DNA of 64,000 nt. Origin: Typha latifolia (Eukaryota > Streptophyta > Magnoliopsida > Poales > Typhaceae). Below the pieces are notes generated by a model. The model was not told the origin of the DNA. It ran no database searches and saw only the letters and a list, made by a program, of their open reading frames with translations. A program made the position numbers and the translations under genes. This document shows positions 19,041-29,817 of this stretch, one piece after another. Positions within the stretch are counted from its first letter, which is position 1; every line of letters begins with the position of its first letter. The stretch is taken from contig CM034106.1 in the NCBI GenBank assembly GCA_019914945.1, positions 1,054,001 through 1,118,000 on the forward strand, given 5' to 3'.

Positions 19041-21039
19041 GGTTTTCAATTTGATCTCAGATTTACTTATATTCTACTCGTTCGATGATACCATTACTTT
19101 CTATGTTGCTATTTCCGAATATCTGGCATCGATCCTTGGATTAAATTACTGTTAACTCACGGATTATTCACGGTGGATAAATAGGTCAAAAGATGAGGAT
19201 CAAATCCAGTGGTTATGCAGATCAATTCAGTCGGTTCCATTAAGTTTAGGAAGGAATCGGCTACCGTTCATCGGGAAGCAATAGATTCGTGTCGTTTGGG
19301 TGTACGATTTAGATTCAGCAATATACCTCCCTTTTTTATTAGGTGATTACCATCTAACTTGCTTAGACCGTATTTACTCACTTGTGACTACTTGTGCAGT
19401 GACTGCATAAGCTCCTTGAATGGTGATTTGAGCGGTAAAATTATTGCTTTTGGTTGTTTCTATATTGTCCTTACTTGAACGTGTTATTGGATAGCCCTGT
19501 CTTGTACGGAGTATGAGTTCTATGTGAATAATGCAGAAATACCAGTTTTTGAGCTGATTGATGTCATAACCTTTTGTCATCTTTTTTCCTTTTAGGAATA
19601 TAGGGTTAGCTAGAGGAATACACAAGTTTGAGATAATTTTCAGAAACTTTGGAAATGTACAATTAATTGTTAATCCTATGGTAGATACTGCAATAATTAT
19701 GATCAAAGAAAGATCATGTAAGAGGCTAGACGAAGATGAAATATGATAACTTTAGATGTAGCAAGTTCTTTTTGTACAAGTGCAAGCATTTCCTACTCAT
19801 TCATTTTGAAGGTCAGTTATGTACAAAGTACAAACTAGGAAGAATTTAACTGAAATGCTCAGCACAAAATTTTTGTATTTGATTTGTCTGTACTTTGAAT
19901 GATAAAATATGTATACTTAACTAAAAGCGGACACTTTTATGACTAATCTCCTACTCGGAAATGTTATACTACCTAGTTCTAACCTTTCTGTGTTTAAACT
20001 CGACCAACCCTCTTTGTGCAATCCTCGTTGTGAGTTAAATCATGTACCACCCTAACCAGTCTTCAAAGTTTGACATCTTTGGACATGAATATTTTGATTT
20101 CTACTTTGTTGCTTTGAAGCAAGTATTGAACTTTAGACGAATTGAAGCTCCGCTTTGAAGTTATAGAGGTCACTCATGGAGGCCATTTTTTAGCTTAGGC
20201 AATTGAACTAAATAATATAGTTTTACCTCCCAATTAATTAGGATCCATCCATGAATCCCTGTACTTTATTCAGCTCTATCTTGTGTAGCAAATTCCACCA
20301 TTGGAAGGGTTGTCTCTTTTTTTTCTTCTTCTGAAGGTTGCATCATATATCTTGACGTGCGTTAGACTTTCATTAAGACAGTCATTTGCACGAATCCTTC
20401 TAGAGGACATGCCTATGCTAGGAAATTAAATGGAATATCTAAGAAATAGAAACTTGAAAAGGACCTAGACTTAGTCTTTTCCAACTTGCTTAGTATATTA
20501 CACAATAACTGTGATATGATTTTGTATACACATATGCCTTTCAATATATATATTGGAGTATAAATAATGCTAGTTGTTTCTTAAATTCGTATAGATTTTA
20601 AATAAAGAATGCTGCTCTCTTTCTTAAGTACTTATATCATCAAGTTTCTTGACAGTTAGATATTTAGCAACTTATATGTTAGTGTCCCTCATCTTCATCT
20701 TCCCCTTCCCCTTGTCTGGATGCAGTGGATACTGCTGCCTCAAGCTACTGGTTCAAAAGCTGCTTTTTCATGGAGTATCATAAATTCTTCTGAATGCGAA
20801 GAAGGTGATATACTTTGAGCATAAATTGAAAGATTTTAAATTTTGATATATTTTAAAACTATCAAGACAATTCTTGTTTATGCATTTTGCCCTCCGCATA
20901 AATATAAATCATGCAATGCTTGTGGTTGAGAAAGAACTACTGCAGATTATTGCCCCTTGTTTGCATTGAAGTTGGAACTTGGAAATGTTTTTTTTTCTAG
21001 TCTTGAGCATCGTTCTCCTCAGCTGCAACTTGGGCCTTG
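19041..21039. other. Non-coding stretch upstream of the first MIR169 hairpin
   Basis: Neither strand has an open frame with family resemblance or plausible exon structure. It could be intron of a MIR169 primary transcript or plain intergenic DNA. Confidence 0.4.
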
Positions 21040-21185
21040 CGCGAGCTTCACATGAGAAGAGGAGAGTCAAATTTAGCCAAGGACAACCTGCCGGAGACCC
21101 GGAATTGGGAGTCATCTTTTCACCAATGCCAATGCCAATGCCGGCAGCTCATCCTTGGCTGCATTCTGCTCTCCTCTCCTTCACG
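21040..21185 (+). ncRNA. MIR169: MIR169 precursor hairpin, copy 1
   Basis: The 5' arm carries TAGCCAAGGACAACCTGCC plus GG (21074-21094), a miR169-family sequence with its AGCCAAGGA core. The 3' arm (21140-21162) has the complement GCCGGCAGCTCATCCTTGGC, leaving a loop of about 45 nt with ATGCCA repeats. Pairing extends below the duplex: AGAAGAGGAGAGTC upstream pairs with CTGCTCTCCTCTCCTT downstream. miR169 guides cleavage of NF-YA transcription-factor mRNAs in drought, nitrogen and phosphate responses (established). The mature form here differs from canonical miR169 in the middle. The fold was judged by eye. Confidence 0.88.
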
Positions 21186-23389
21186 TAAAGCACCACGACA
21201 ATCTGTCATTCTGATGATTATTATACAAGTTGAAATCTCTTCTCTTCATCTCTTGCCTTCACCTGATTGATAATGTCCCTATATATAGGCTTGTTTGATA
21301 TAATGCTTGCTTTGTCCAAGTTACTAATATCATGAAAGTGCAAGTGAAGCCGATGGATGCTTATTCTACGTCTGACATTTTTCAAGAATTGTGGCTAATG
21401 ATGCCAAAGCAATCCAATCTTCTGTATCTACCAAAATCTTACTTCCTTTTTCTCAGAAAGATCTGCCGGGTGAAAAGTAGGAGATGGGCTATCTTTCCAT
21501 TAGTCAGAAAGAGGTGGTCAGGGTGAAGGACAACATTAGTTTTTCTTTGATGTAATAACGAACCACCAAAATGATTATTGGATAGTTGCAGGAATATAAT
21601 CGCGAGTGGAGAATATGATACCGAAGGGTCCATTCTTTGCATGTTATGTGATGGATGGAAATGCAAAAATTCTACATTTTTATAAACATTTATGCTATGG
21701 GCAATAAGGTTGCTGTTTCTTTTGCAGCTTTTCACCCGATCTAATTGAGATGATATCCACATGAGAATAGGCATATGGCTGATAAACTTATTACATTTTG
21801 GTGAATAAGTGTTCAGGCTTCTTGTTCTGTGGTCTTTGTAAGTTTTGAGATTGGACAAGTTCTTAGAAAGGGAATGATTGGAAAAGCAGTGGTAGAGAGA
21901 CATACAACCAATAGGGGACAATGCTCCCCTACCCTTGCGGCTTTTGAAAAATTTTAGTGTAATTTTGCACTAGGATCTTATTTTATATAAAATACTACAT
22001 AGAAACCATTACAAGACCTGCCACTATATAGATTAATGCCTATTAGACCTGTTTCTTGATGTGGGTCTGTTGAAGTTTGGTATTTCTTCTTTTTGTTGGC
22101 CATTCCATGATGTAGGCAATTAGATGCACCACTGGAAGATCATGGAAAGAATTCTCACACCTTTTGTAGGGAAAGATGAGTCATTCATAATGTTTTATGT
22201 ATTACTAATTAATGGAACTGACTAGCTCTCTGATAAGGCGCTTACATTTAGAGGATGTTGGTACCACTTGGTAATAGGCACAGAGACTGAAATAAGGTGG
22301 ATTACTAGATGCATACTTAAAGAGCAATGCACTTGGGAACAAACTTCTTCATATTTGGTACATCACTAGACAACCGTGGTGAACGGTGTCATGTGCAAGG
22401 CCATGCTGGTTTAGAATCATCTTGCATCAGATTTAAGAAAACCATGCATTGCTGTTATTCAGGCTGAAGGAAAATTTCCTGGATTCTGTTAATACAAAAA
22501 ATTCCACCATTCATGCAGCAGTACGCCAATTTAGACAGCTTTCACTAATTGCAGGCAGCTGTTAAGAGAGTTATTGGAGACATATGGGTCCATAAAGAAC
22601 AGAGACCAACATTTGGCCCTGGCAGGTCAAGCTTGGTGCTATACCTTTTAATCCAATTTAAAGTACCTCTTGAATGAGGGTTGTACTAACGCAAAGATTT
22701 AGATCTGTGGAACCTTGCAGACCAAAGAAACTCATGTTTTTATAATGCTAGCCAATGGTTGGGCGACAGAAGTCTAGCATATAATCATCACAATAAACAA
22801 CATGGACCTATGCACTTCTACGGATTCCTTATATTTTAGAGTCTGGTCCTTATGTGTCTTGCATGAAGTAAAGAGAGGAATCCTGATGGCATAAAGAACA
22901 TAGAATATGCACAATGTGTAAAAGTTGTTTTACCTTTTGGTTATCAAATGCTTCATTATTCTGTTGGGAATGTCCTAAAAAATTAAAGCAGTTTGTTTAT
23001 AAGGAGTTCCTATAGCAAATGATGAAAGTTATCCTTGATTTTGACTACACTGTCTCTTTTAGTACAGAAATCATGTGATTTAAAATCATCAAAGTTTGTT
23101 TTTATGCTTTAGAGTTGTTCCACTGATCTTATAATGGAAGTCTGACATACACTCTAGAATGATTATTAATCTTTCTTTATGAGTTTTTAATACTTCTACG
23201 ATAAAATCTACATTTCCACTCCTTTATATTATAAAGTAACTACTAAGTAGAGATTTGTGAGACATCCCTTTGCTTATTACAAATTCAAGGAGATTTCTTA
23301 GCTTATGATATTCCTACGGTTAATTTCAGCTTGGGGTAAAATTGAAATTTACACGTTAACTATTATTCTTCATTTTCTATCAGTGTACA

Positions 23390-23433
<44 letters not shown>

Positions 23434-24824
23434 GCATAAGTATTTTATGTAGGAGTTTGGTACTAGAGAATGTTGAATTTGCTGTAGGTGAGCTCTTTAA
23501 GATCTAAAGTTCTCAGGTGAGGTTGGTATTGAAGCTGAAGGCCTTGGATGAAAATCTTAGTCAACACATTGCAGAAAGGTCATGAGCCCAATTGAGATAA
23601 TAAATCAGGAATCTGAGGCTTTTACTAATGGAGGTTGTGGAAAGTGATTTGCTGCTGTTGTCTTCTGCCTAGATTTTTGATAAATAGTAACCTAGTAACT
23701 TTAAACATCATTTGCATTCTGGATTGGGTAAACTGGCCCGAGAGGAAGAAAAAGTAAAGTAAATAAAGGACTGTTGAGATTGATATTCAAATAAAGGATT
23801 AGGATTCATCAATTAAGTGTATGTTTCTGTAATTTTTGAATTGGTTCATTGATACAGATTTGCCAGATTAGAATGTGCTAAAGTTTCAAGATCATCATTA
23901 CAATCAATTGTTTCCCATCATCTGCTGACTTCCCAGACAAAGAAGTACTTCTGATAGAAGCCGTTCGATTCCATTGGGAGATATATCTCCATCAGTACTT
24001 TGTAGGTGAAGATCCAGGACGATTTATGGCACGTCGCAGAATAAAATAGCTAATGAATTCCATAGGCAGAGAACAGAAAACAGGCATTGCAAAATTTGTA
24101 TATTTCACAGGCAAATGCAACGAGGACCACAAATCGTCAAAGGAGGTGATGCACAGAGGAGATTAAAAGAAGAAAGATAGAAAATGTAACTTTCGTAGGA
24201 AATATGATTTTGCAGATGATCAATGAAGTTAGCGTTCTTCCTCTTATCAAATTTCAGAATTATGAAGTGTGTTAAACGTCATAAAAAGCAATCAGACAAG
24301 CTTTATCTGCAAAGAAGGCTAGATGCTCAGGTCAGACATTTGAATCCAGAATTGTAGATAACTTGGCAGATAGCCATACAAAGTGAAATTTAAATAACAC
24401 CTATGCTTTCTTCTGTTCTCACTTTTTTCCTTTTTTTCTGTATACACTGTCTTCTGTAGGAACATTTTAACTTTTTGCAGGTTTTGCTGCACCTTGTTGT
24501 GAATTACTGAATCTGCTTTGCTTTTGTATCTCTTTATCTTGACTGATGCTGCTGTATCCTCACAAAGTAGCAGATATCTTCAGCGACCTTGGAAAGCATC
24601 TGCAACAAATGGTTAGTATCAACAATACTTCTGCATTACTACCTAATTTCCTATAAAATATGGAATTGTAGGCGACATAAATCATGAAAACGATGTAATA
24701 AGTTTGAGAAAATAACTCCAGGTCTGTAACCATATTGTTGTGAGACTGGCATAACTGTCTTCACTTGGATTTGGTGCGTGGAATGCAAATGATTTGCAGC
24801 AGCAGGCAGGTTCAAGTCATGAAA
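21186..24824. other. Spacer between the two MIR169 hairpins
   Basis: There is no supported protein gene. A (TA)n microsatellite lies at 23391-23433. The largest open frame (minus strand, about 21.4-21.9 kb) has no recognisable domain and is likely chance. A third miR169-like hairpin was looked for by its AGCCAAGGA core and not seen. Confidence 0.5.
23391..23433. repeat. (TA)n microsatellite
   Basis: About 18 uninterrupted TA units are followed by GTATATA. Confidence 0.95.
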
Positions 24825-24965
24825 GAGCCTTACGTGAGAAGAAGAGAGCAAGATGTAGCCAAGGACAAACTTGCCGGCAACTGCGATGGAGGCATTTCTC
24901 CTCTCAGGCCAATGCCGGCAAGTCATCCTTGGCTGCATACCACTCTCCGCCCCTTCACGTGTGGC
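24825..24965 (+). ncRNA. MIR169: MIR169 precursor hairpin, copy 2
   Basis: The 5' arm carries TAGCCAAGGACAAACTTGCC plus GG (24856-24877, 22 nt), resembling a variant I recall from grasses. The 3' arm (24914-24936) is GCCGGCAAGTCATCCTTGGC plus TGC. The loop is about 36 nt. The lower stem pairs CTTACGTGAGAAGAAGAGAG with the reverse complement of CACTCTCCGCCCCTTCACGT. The hairpin aligns with copy 1 over stem and loop (GCCAATGCCGGCA in both), so they are tandem duplicates. A TATA-like CTATAAAATA at 24651-24660 could give it its own promoter. Targets should be NF-YA mRNAs. Confidence 0.92.
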
Positions 24966-26063
24966 CATTGACGAACACTATCAGTCGGTCTCTCATCTAC
25001 ATATCCCATTGACAGCTACCAGGAGAGGTAAGCAGCCTTCCTCTCTTCAATCTTCTTCTTATTACGTATGTTTCTGATATCTAGAGTTGGTTTATATAGG
25101 CAGGAGTACTAGGTGATTCAATGGTGTATCCTGACCCCCTAATGCCTGTTGTGTGATCCTTTTGGTTGGCAATGGAGGGCCAACAGAATAATATGGAGAT
25201 CTCTCTTTTTACCTATTCCGTCTAAGAATTTCACATGGGATATGTGATATGTGGAGCCAATCCAAACCTTTCCCTTTTCGGGTGGATATGATGAGATCTA
25301 ATACCAGATAAGTGGGTCCAATTTCCATTTTTTAAGGGATTGCAGGCCTTGATAGGACATATGCTAGGGTGCAGATGGAGGGAGTTGCCTTTTTCTGCAT
25401 GTTTGTTAGGTTGTTATGGGGAGAGAATCTTCATTGGAGGGGAATGAGGCAATAGAGGGGAGCTCGTGTGGCCCATGATCTACGGCTGATGCGCCTTATA
25501 ATAATACTAGCTTTTTGTGACTTTGTCAAAGGCAACCCACAACTGGAATGGTTGCTTGATTCCCCTTTTAGTGGCTCCTTTTCCCCTGCTTTCATGCATA
25601 GGTTAGTTTTCCTTGCCAAAAAGCCTCATTGGCTTTGCTTCCATGTCATGTGGACTTAAGTTAATAGACAAATTGTTCTAGGCACCAATTGCTATTCTCT
25701 TCTCATGGTCCAAACTATCATCTGTTCAGTGAGGATCTTTTTTCCATATTTTGCCCAGAAGCTGGGACTTTACTGTCTCAGAATAGAATTGCTTGACAAC
25801 CAGTGATTAAATATGAGATAATTCCCTCTAATTGTGCGGTGGGTCTAAGAGTTACGCACAAAATCAATGTTGATCAACTCAATTGTTTGTCTCCAATATT
25901 TTCTAGCTTTCAGGCTATGTTTTGATCTTTTTTTCCTTCTTTATTTAGAATTCAGATTAGAAGTTATGGCTTACATTCTATGATTGCAATTCGAGTTAGA
26001 CAAAAATACAGATATAGCATCACTGTCATCTTGTATTGTTTTCTTCTAGAGGGAATAAAACTG

Positions 26064-26400
26064 TATTGTTTTACTCCACCACAACCTCAACCTTTAATTT
26101 CTTAATTCCAATCGAAAAATCTTCCAACCTGGTATATATTAGTTTATGAAAGCCAATACAGATGTGTGATTATTCTTTGGACTATTGATAGAATTTATTG
26201 CTATCTTATATGATATATATATAATAGAAGGAATATATAACCATATTAATTGTACCACAGTTGCACTCCACCATAACTTCAAATCCATAGTTTCTTAATT
26301 CCAACTGGAAATTCTTCCAATCTAGAAATATATGTTAGTTTACGCAAACCAATAGAGATCTGTGATTATTCTTTTGGACTATGGATAAATTATTCTTATA
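26064..26400. repeat. Tandem duplication, unit about 195 bp
   Basis: Copy 1 (about 26067-26200) and copy 2 (about 26262-26395) share ACTCCACCA, TTTCTTAATTCCAA, TCTTCCAA, ATATATTAGTTTA or ATATGTTAGTTTA, GCCAATA/ACCAATA, TGTGATTATTCTTT and GGACTAT in order. Divergence is moderate. No coding role is seen. Confidence 0.75.
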
Positions 26401-27630
26401 ATTTTCAAATATAGCTCTCTTTTTGGCCAGCACCTTTTCTTGTCGTCTTCTTCTCACATATTATATCTGTAGATAATCCAGGAATGGCCAAGAATTGGCC
26501 GTTGTTATATCCATTCGGCCCACATTGCCTGGTGGAGATGAACAAATTCTGTGGTCTGGGCTGCATCTTATAATATATATTAAAATGCCCATTTGACGTG
26601 GAAGTTTATTGAGAGAGAAAGGGAGAGAGAAGAAGAGAGGACAGAACTCTCTTTTTGGGTTGAGATAATAAAGGGATGCAAGTGCCTCAAATCTCAATCC
26701 AATGGTTGGTGCTTGATAGGTTGAGTGGACCTAGAACTTATTGCTTTTTTCTTCTCTCACTCTCTCTTTCTCCGTGAAGGAATTGGATTCTGTCAACGTT
26801 TGCTGCGCAGTCAATTCCCATGCGATACGTGTCCATTAGATTTCTGTGAGATTTGGTAGTACAAAAAGGTTCGTGCTATTTTTAAATTATTCGCACGTTT
26901 GCATATATATTCTTCTAAAATTCCTTATTTATTTGCGTAGTAGTCTTTTTTTGCATGGGATTATTACAATTCTTCTTCGAATTATTCCTTTGTAGCTATT
27001 AGCTAGCTGCTCGTAATGAATTTAAACTATTTACTTCTTATCTGGTAAAGGTGTTTTAGTCCTTTTTGTTGGTGAATTGTTTAGATTTAAACTTACAATT
27101 ATGAAAAAGTAAACTGAAGGGAATCTATTCCACGTAAATAATGGGCTCTGTTTATTCTCAAATGTGTTGTTTTGCATTTCATACATAGCTTTGGAATGTA
27201 TTTTTATTGACTTTTTTTTTAAAAAAAGAAAGTCTTATTCTTGCCTTTTCTCCTTCGTAGGGCCTAGTGTCGTGTATGATTAATGCAGGAATGGTGAGAG
27301 CCACCCAATAGAAGCCCTTTTTTCTTTTGGGTATCATTTCTTGGATCTAAATTTGGGTTTCAAACTCCACAAAGGTTTTAAAAAAGAAAAGAAAAGGAAA
27401 GGAATATATGTATATTTTTGTTCAAAATTAAATAATTCCAATTATTGTATGTCAAATCTCAATGAACTGTCCTCAATTGGAACTTGGAATAGGGATTTTA
27501 TTCGTTCAGGATTAGATCTAATATGCTGTAATATATTGTAAAGCCTAACTTCTCGCTACTACGCTTTATAGAGCAGAAAAGAAAACTAGAAACTAAATAC
27601 ATAGCTTCTTTTGTTATAGTGGGAAATATT

Positions 27631-27631
<1 letters not shown>

Positions 27632-27673
<42 letters not shown>
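27632..27673. repeat. (TA)n microsatellite
   Basis: About 21 perfect TA units. Confidence 0.95.
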
Positions 27674-27677
<4 letters not shown>

Positions 27678-28036
27678 GTTTAAGGACTCTCATCCAATAA
27701 TTTCTAAGCAATGTATTTGACATTTAATTTGGCTTGCTAATTAAATTACAAGCCACAAGGCTCACAACCCTAAGATCACCAATGCAACTGGACGGTGGAG
27801 ATTTACTGCTTTACATCAACCAAGTTTCAAATGTCATACATTCGTACTAGAGTAGTAGTGTCTTAAATCTTAATCAAGTGATATGAGTTCTGGCTCCATT
27901 TTAACCAAAATGGTGCATTAAATCACGCACGCCCTGTGCTTTATTGTGTGAAAAGGATCCGCCTTTTCAAAAGAAATGTAACAGAAGAGGAATTCCTACG
28001 TCAACAATACATAGGCATCAATCAAGCAAGTTTTGT

Positions 28037-28038
<2 letters not shown>

Positions 28039-28094
<56 letters not shown>
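28039..28094 (+). repeat. (CT)n microsatellite
   Basis: Twenty-eight perfect CT units. Confidence 0.96.
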
Positions 28095-28096
<2 letters not shown>

Positions 28097-28356
28097 CATT
28101 TCACTTTTTTGCCTTTGTAAAATTCTCTTGACCTGCATCTCTTTTCCAACCAAACAACTTTATTCACCAATTTCGCATCATAAGCAAATAGTTCCGATTA
28201 AAGAGATGCAAAACTATCAACTAACTCTAGTAGAGTTAGTAAGTATTTTTTTTCATGATCAAGAAGGTCGGGTTCAACTCTAATCTCAAATAATGTTGTG
28301 AAAAAATTGTTCGGTAGTTGGTAGTTTAGTGACTTGACTCGATTCGGTTAATAGCT

Positions 28357-28572
28357 CAGAAGTGCGATTAGTTTGGAGGAATAACTTGACAACACAATGA
28401 CTTGGATTAGATTTTGTCAGCATTTGGTTCGGAGCAATTGTTCGGCGACGTATATGGTTGAAGTCTAGATTACGCAACTAAAAACTCAGTGAGGCCAAAT
28501 GCTGTATCTATAGAGGTTGGTCTTTTGTCTCGCTCATATCTAGCCTTTAGGCTCATGGGTTTATGAATGATA
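28357..28572 (+). repeat. Dispersed retroposon-like repeat, copy B
   Basis: Relative of 9081-9260, with an A-rich 3' end (GAATGATAAAAAAAAAATG). It carries about 60 bp, from TTGAAGTCTAGATTACGC onward, that copy A lacks. Confidence 0.55.
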
Positions 28573-29817
28573 AAAAAAAAATGCAAAACTAAGAAACTAC
28601 TGTATGTGAATGGTCTTCGTTTCTGGTGTAATGTGAGCAGATCATAGCTAATGAAAAATTGATTCGATACCTAATATTCGAAAATGCATTATTTTTTTCC
28701 ACGAACTCTAGGCAATTTGTTCTTGTAAACAGAATAATTGCCTAGAGATAGTGGTGAGGTCTATCATGTTCCTACATCAGGTTAATTTACTCGCTACACA
28801 ATTGAAGATACCAAGATGGGCTACCATATGACCAGTGAGTCTAACGTCAAATTGAAAGGTTCTTTCATGAATGGCTTTTTTCTTATTTTAAAATATAATC
28901 CCTTCTTCTAGAATAAGAGTTAAATATTATAATAGTCATATTGTAGAATATAAATATTGTTTCTTAAAATTACATTTTATATTATATACTAATCTAATTA
29001 TTAATTAATCTTTAACATCTCTCGTATCAATCTACTTTATATCAAATCAAAGTGTATTTATGCATAATCTTGTAAATAATAAAATACTTTTTTGTATTTT
29101 AAAAAATTATATATTATATCAAAAATATAATGCAAAGAGACATAGAAATAATTATTCTTAAAATAATTCTCTTATTTAGGTAATAAAAAATAGAAATTGC
29201 TATTCCTTTTTTTAATTCTATTCCACAAGTGAATTACGCTAGAGAATGAAGGATAGAAGAGTTGGTTCTGCAAATATTTTGTTGAAGCTTTACACATCTT
29301 ACATTACAGGATTTACAGCCTATATAACTTTTCCTATGTCAGAGACTTGAATCCTTCTTCCTTGCAGAACTGTCTCTTGCCCCTGTATAGTATATAACAT
29401 AGGTTTTGCTTCTGAATTCATTGGCCAACTAAAGAAGTTATATTGAGACTAACAACTGAAGTACCTTACAAAAGATATCCCATGATCTTAATTCGATACA
29501 AACTTTCTGTTCATCTTGTATACTCTCACATTAAGTTTCCTCTGGTTCTAAGTTTTGTTTCAATAACTTGATAACAAAGTATAGAATCATGAACTGTTTT
29601 ACTCTGGAAGCTTTGGTATCTGATAGTAAGAAGGCTTCTGGTTTCTTCTCCTCAGAAATATGCTTTTCTTGCACTGATACTATTGAACAGTATTTCCTCA
29701 TTCAAATGTATGATATGGAACTACAAAATCCTGCAGGTTTTGTGAAGCATTGATGGTTCTTCTCCACCAACTCTGGCTTTGGTTCAAGTCTGAAGAATTC
29801 TTGGTGGGCCTAAACAG

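Larger units (their letters stand above)
24966..29817. other. Intergenic and 5' leader region before the DUF630/632 gene
   Basis: No protein gene is supported. Contents: a tandem duplication at 26.06-26.40 kb, (TA)n at 27632-27673, (CT)n at 28039-28094 and a dispersed repeat at 28357-28572. The last 500 bp probably contain the leader of the downstream gene. CTGCAG|GTTTTGTG near 29733 could be the acceptor of a 5'-UTR intron. Confidence 0.45.

Noticed and set aside
21439..21921. 160-residue open frame on the minus strand between the MIR169 hairpins
   Set aside because: No domain, no family resemblance, no leader or splice context; composition looks like chance AT-rich translation.
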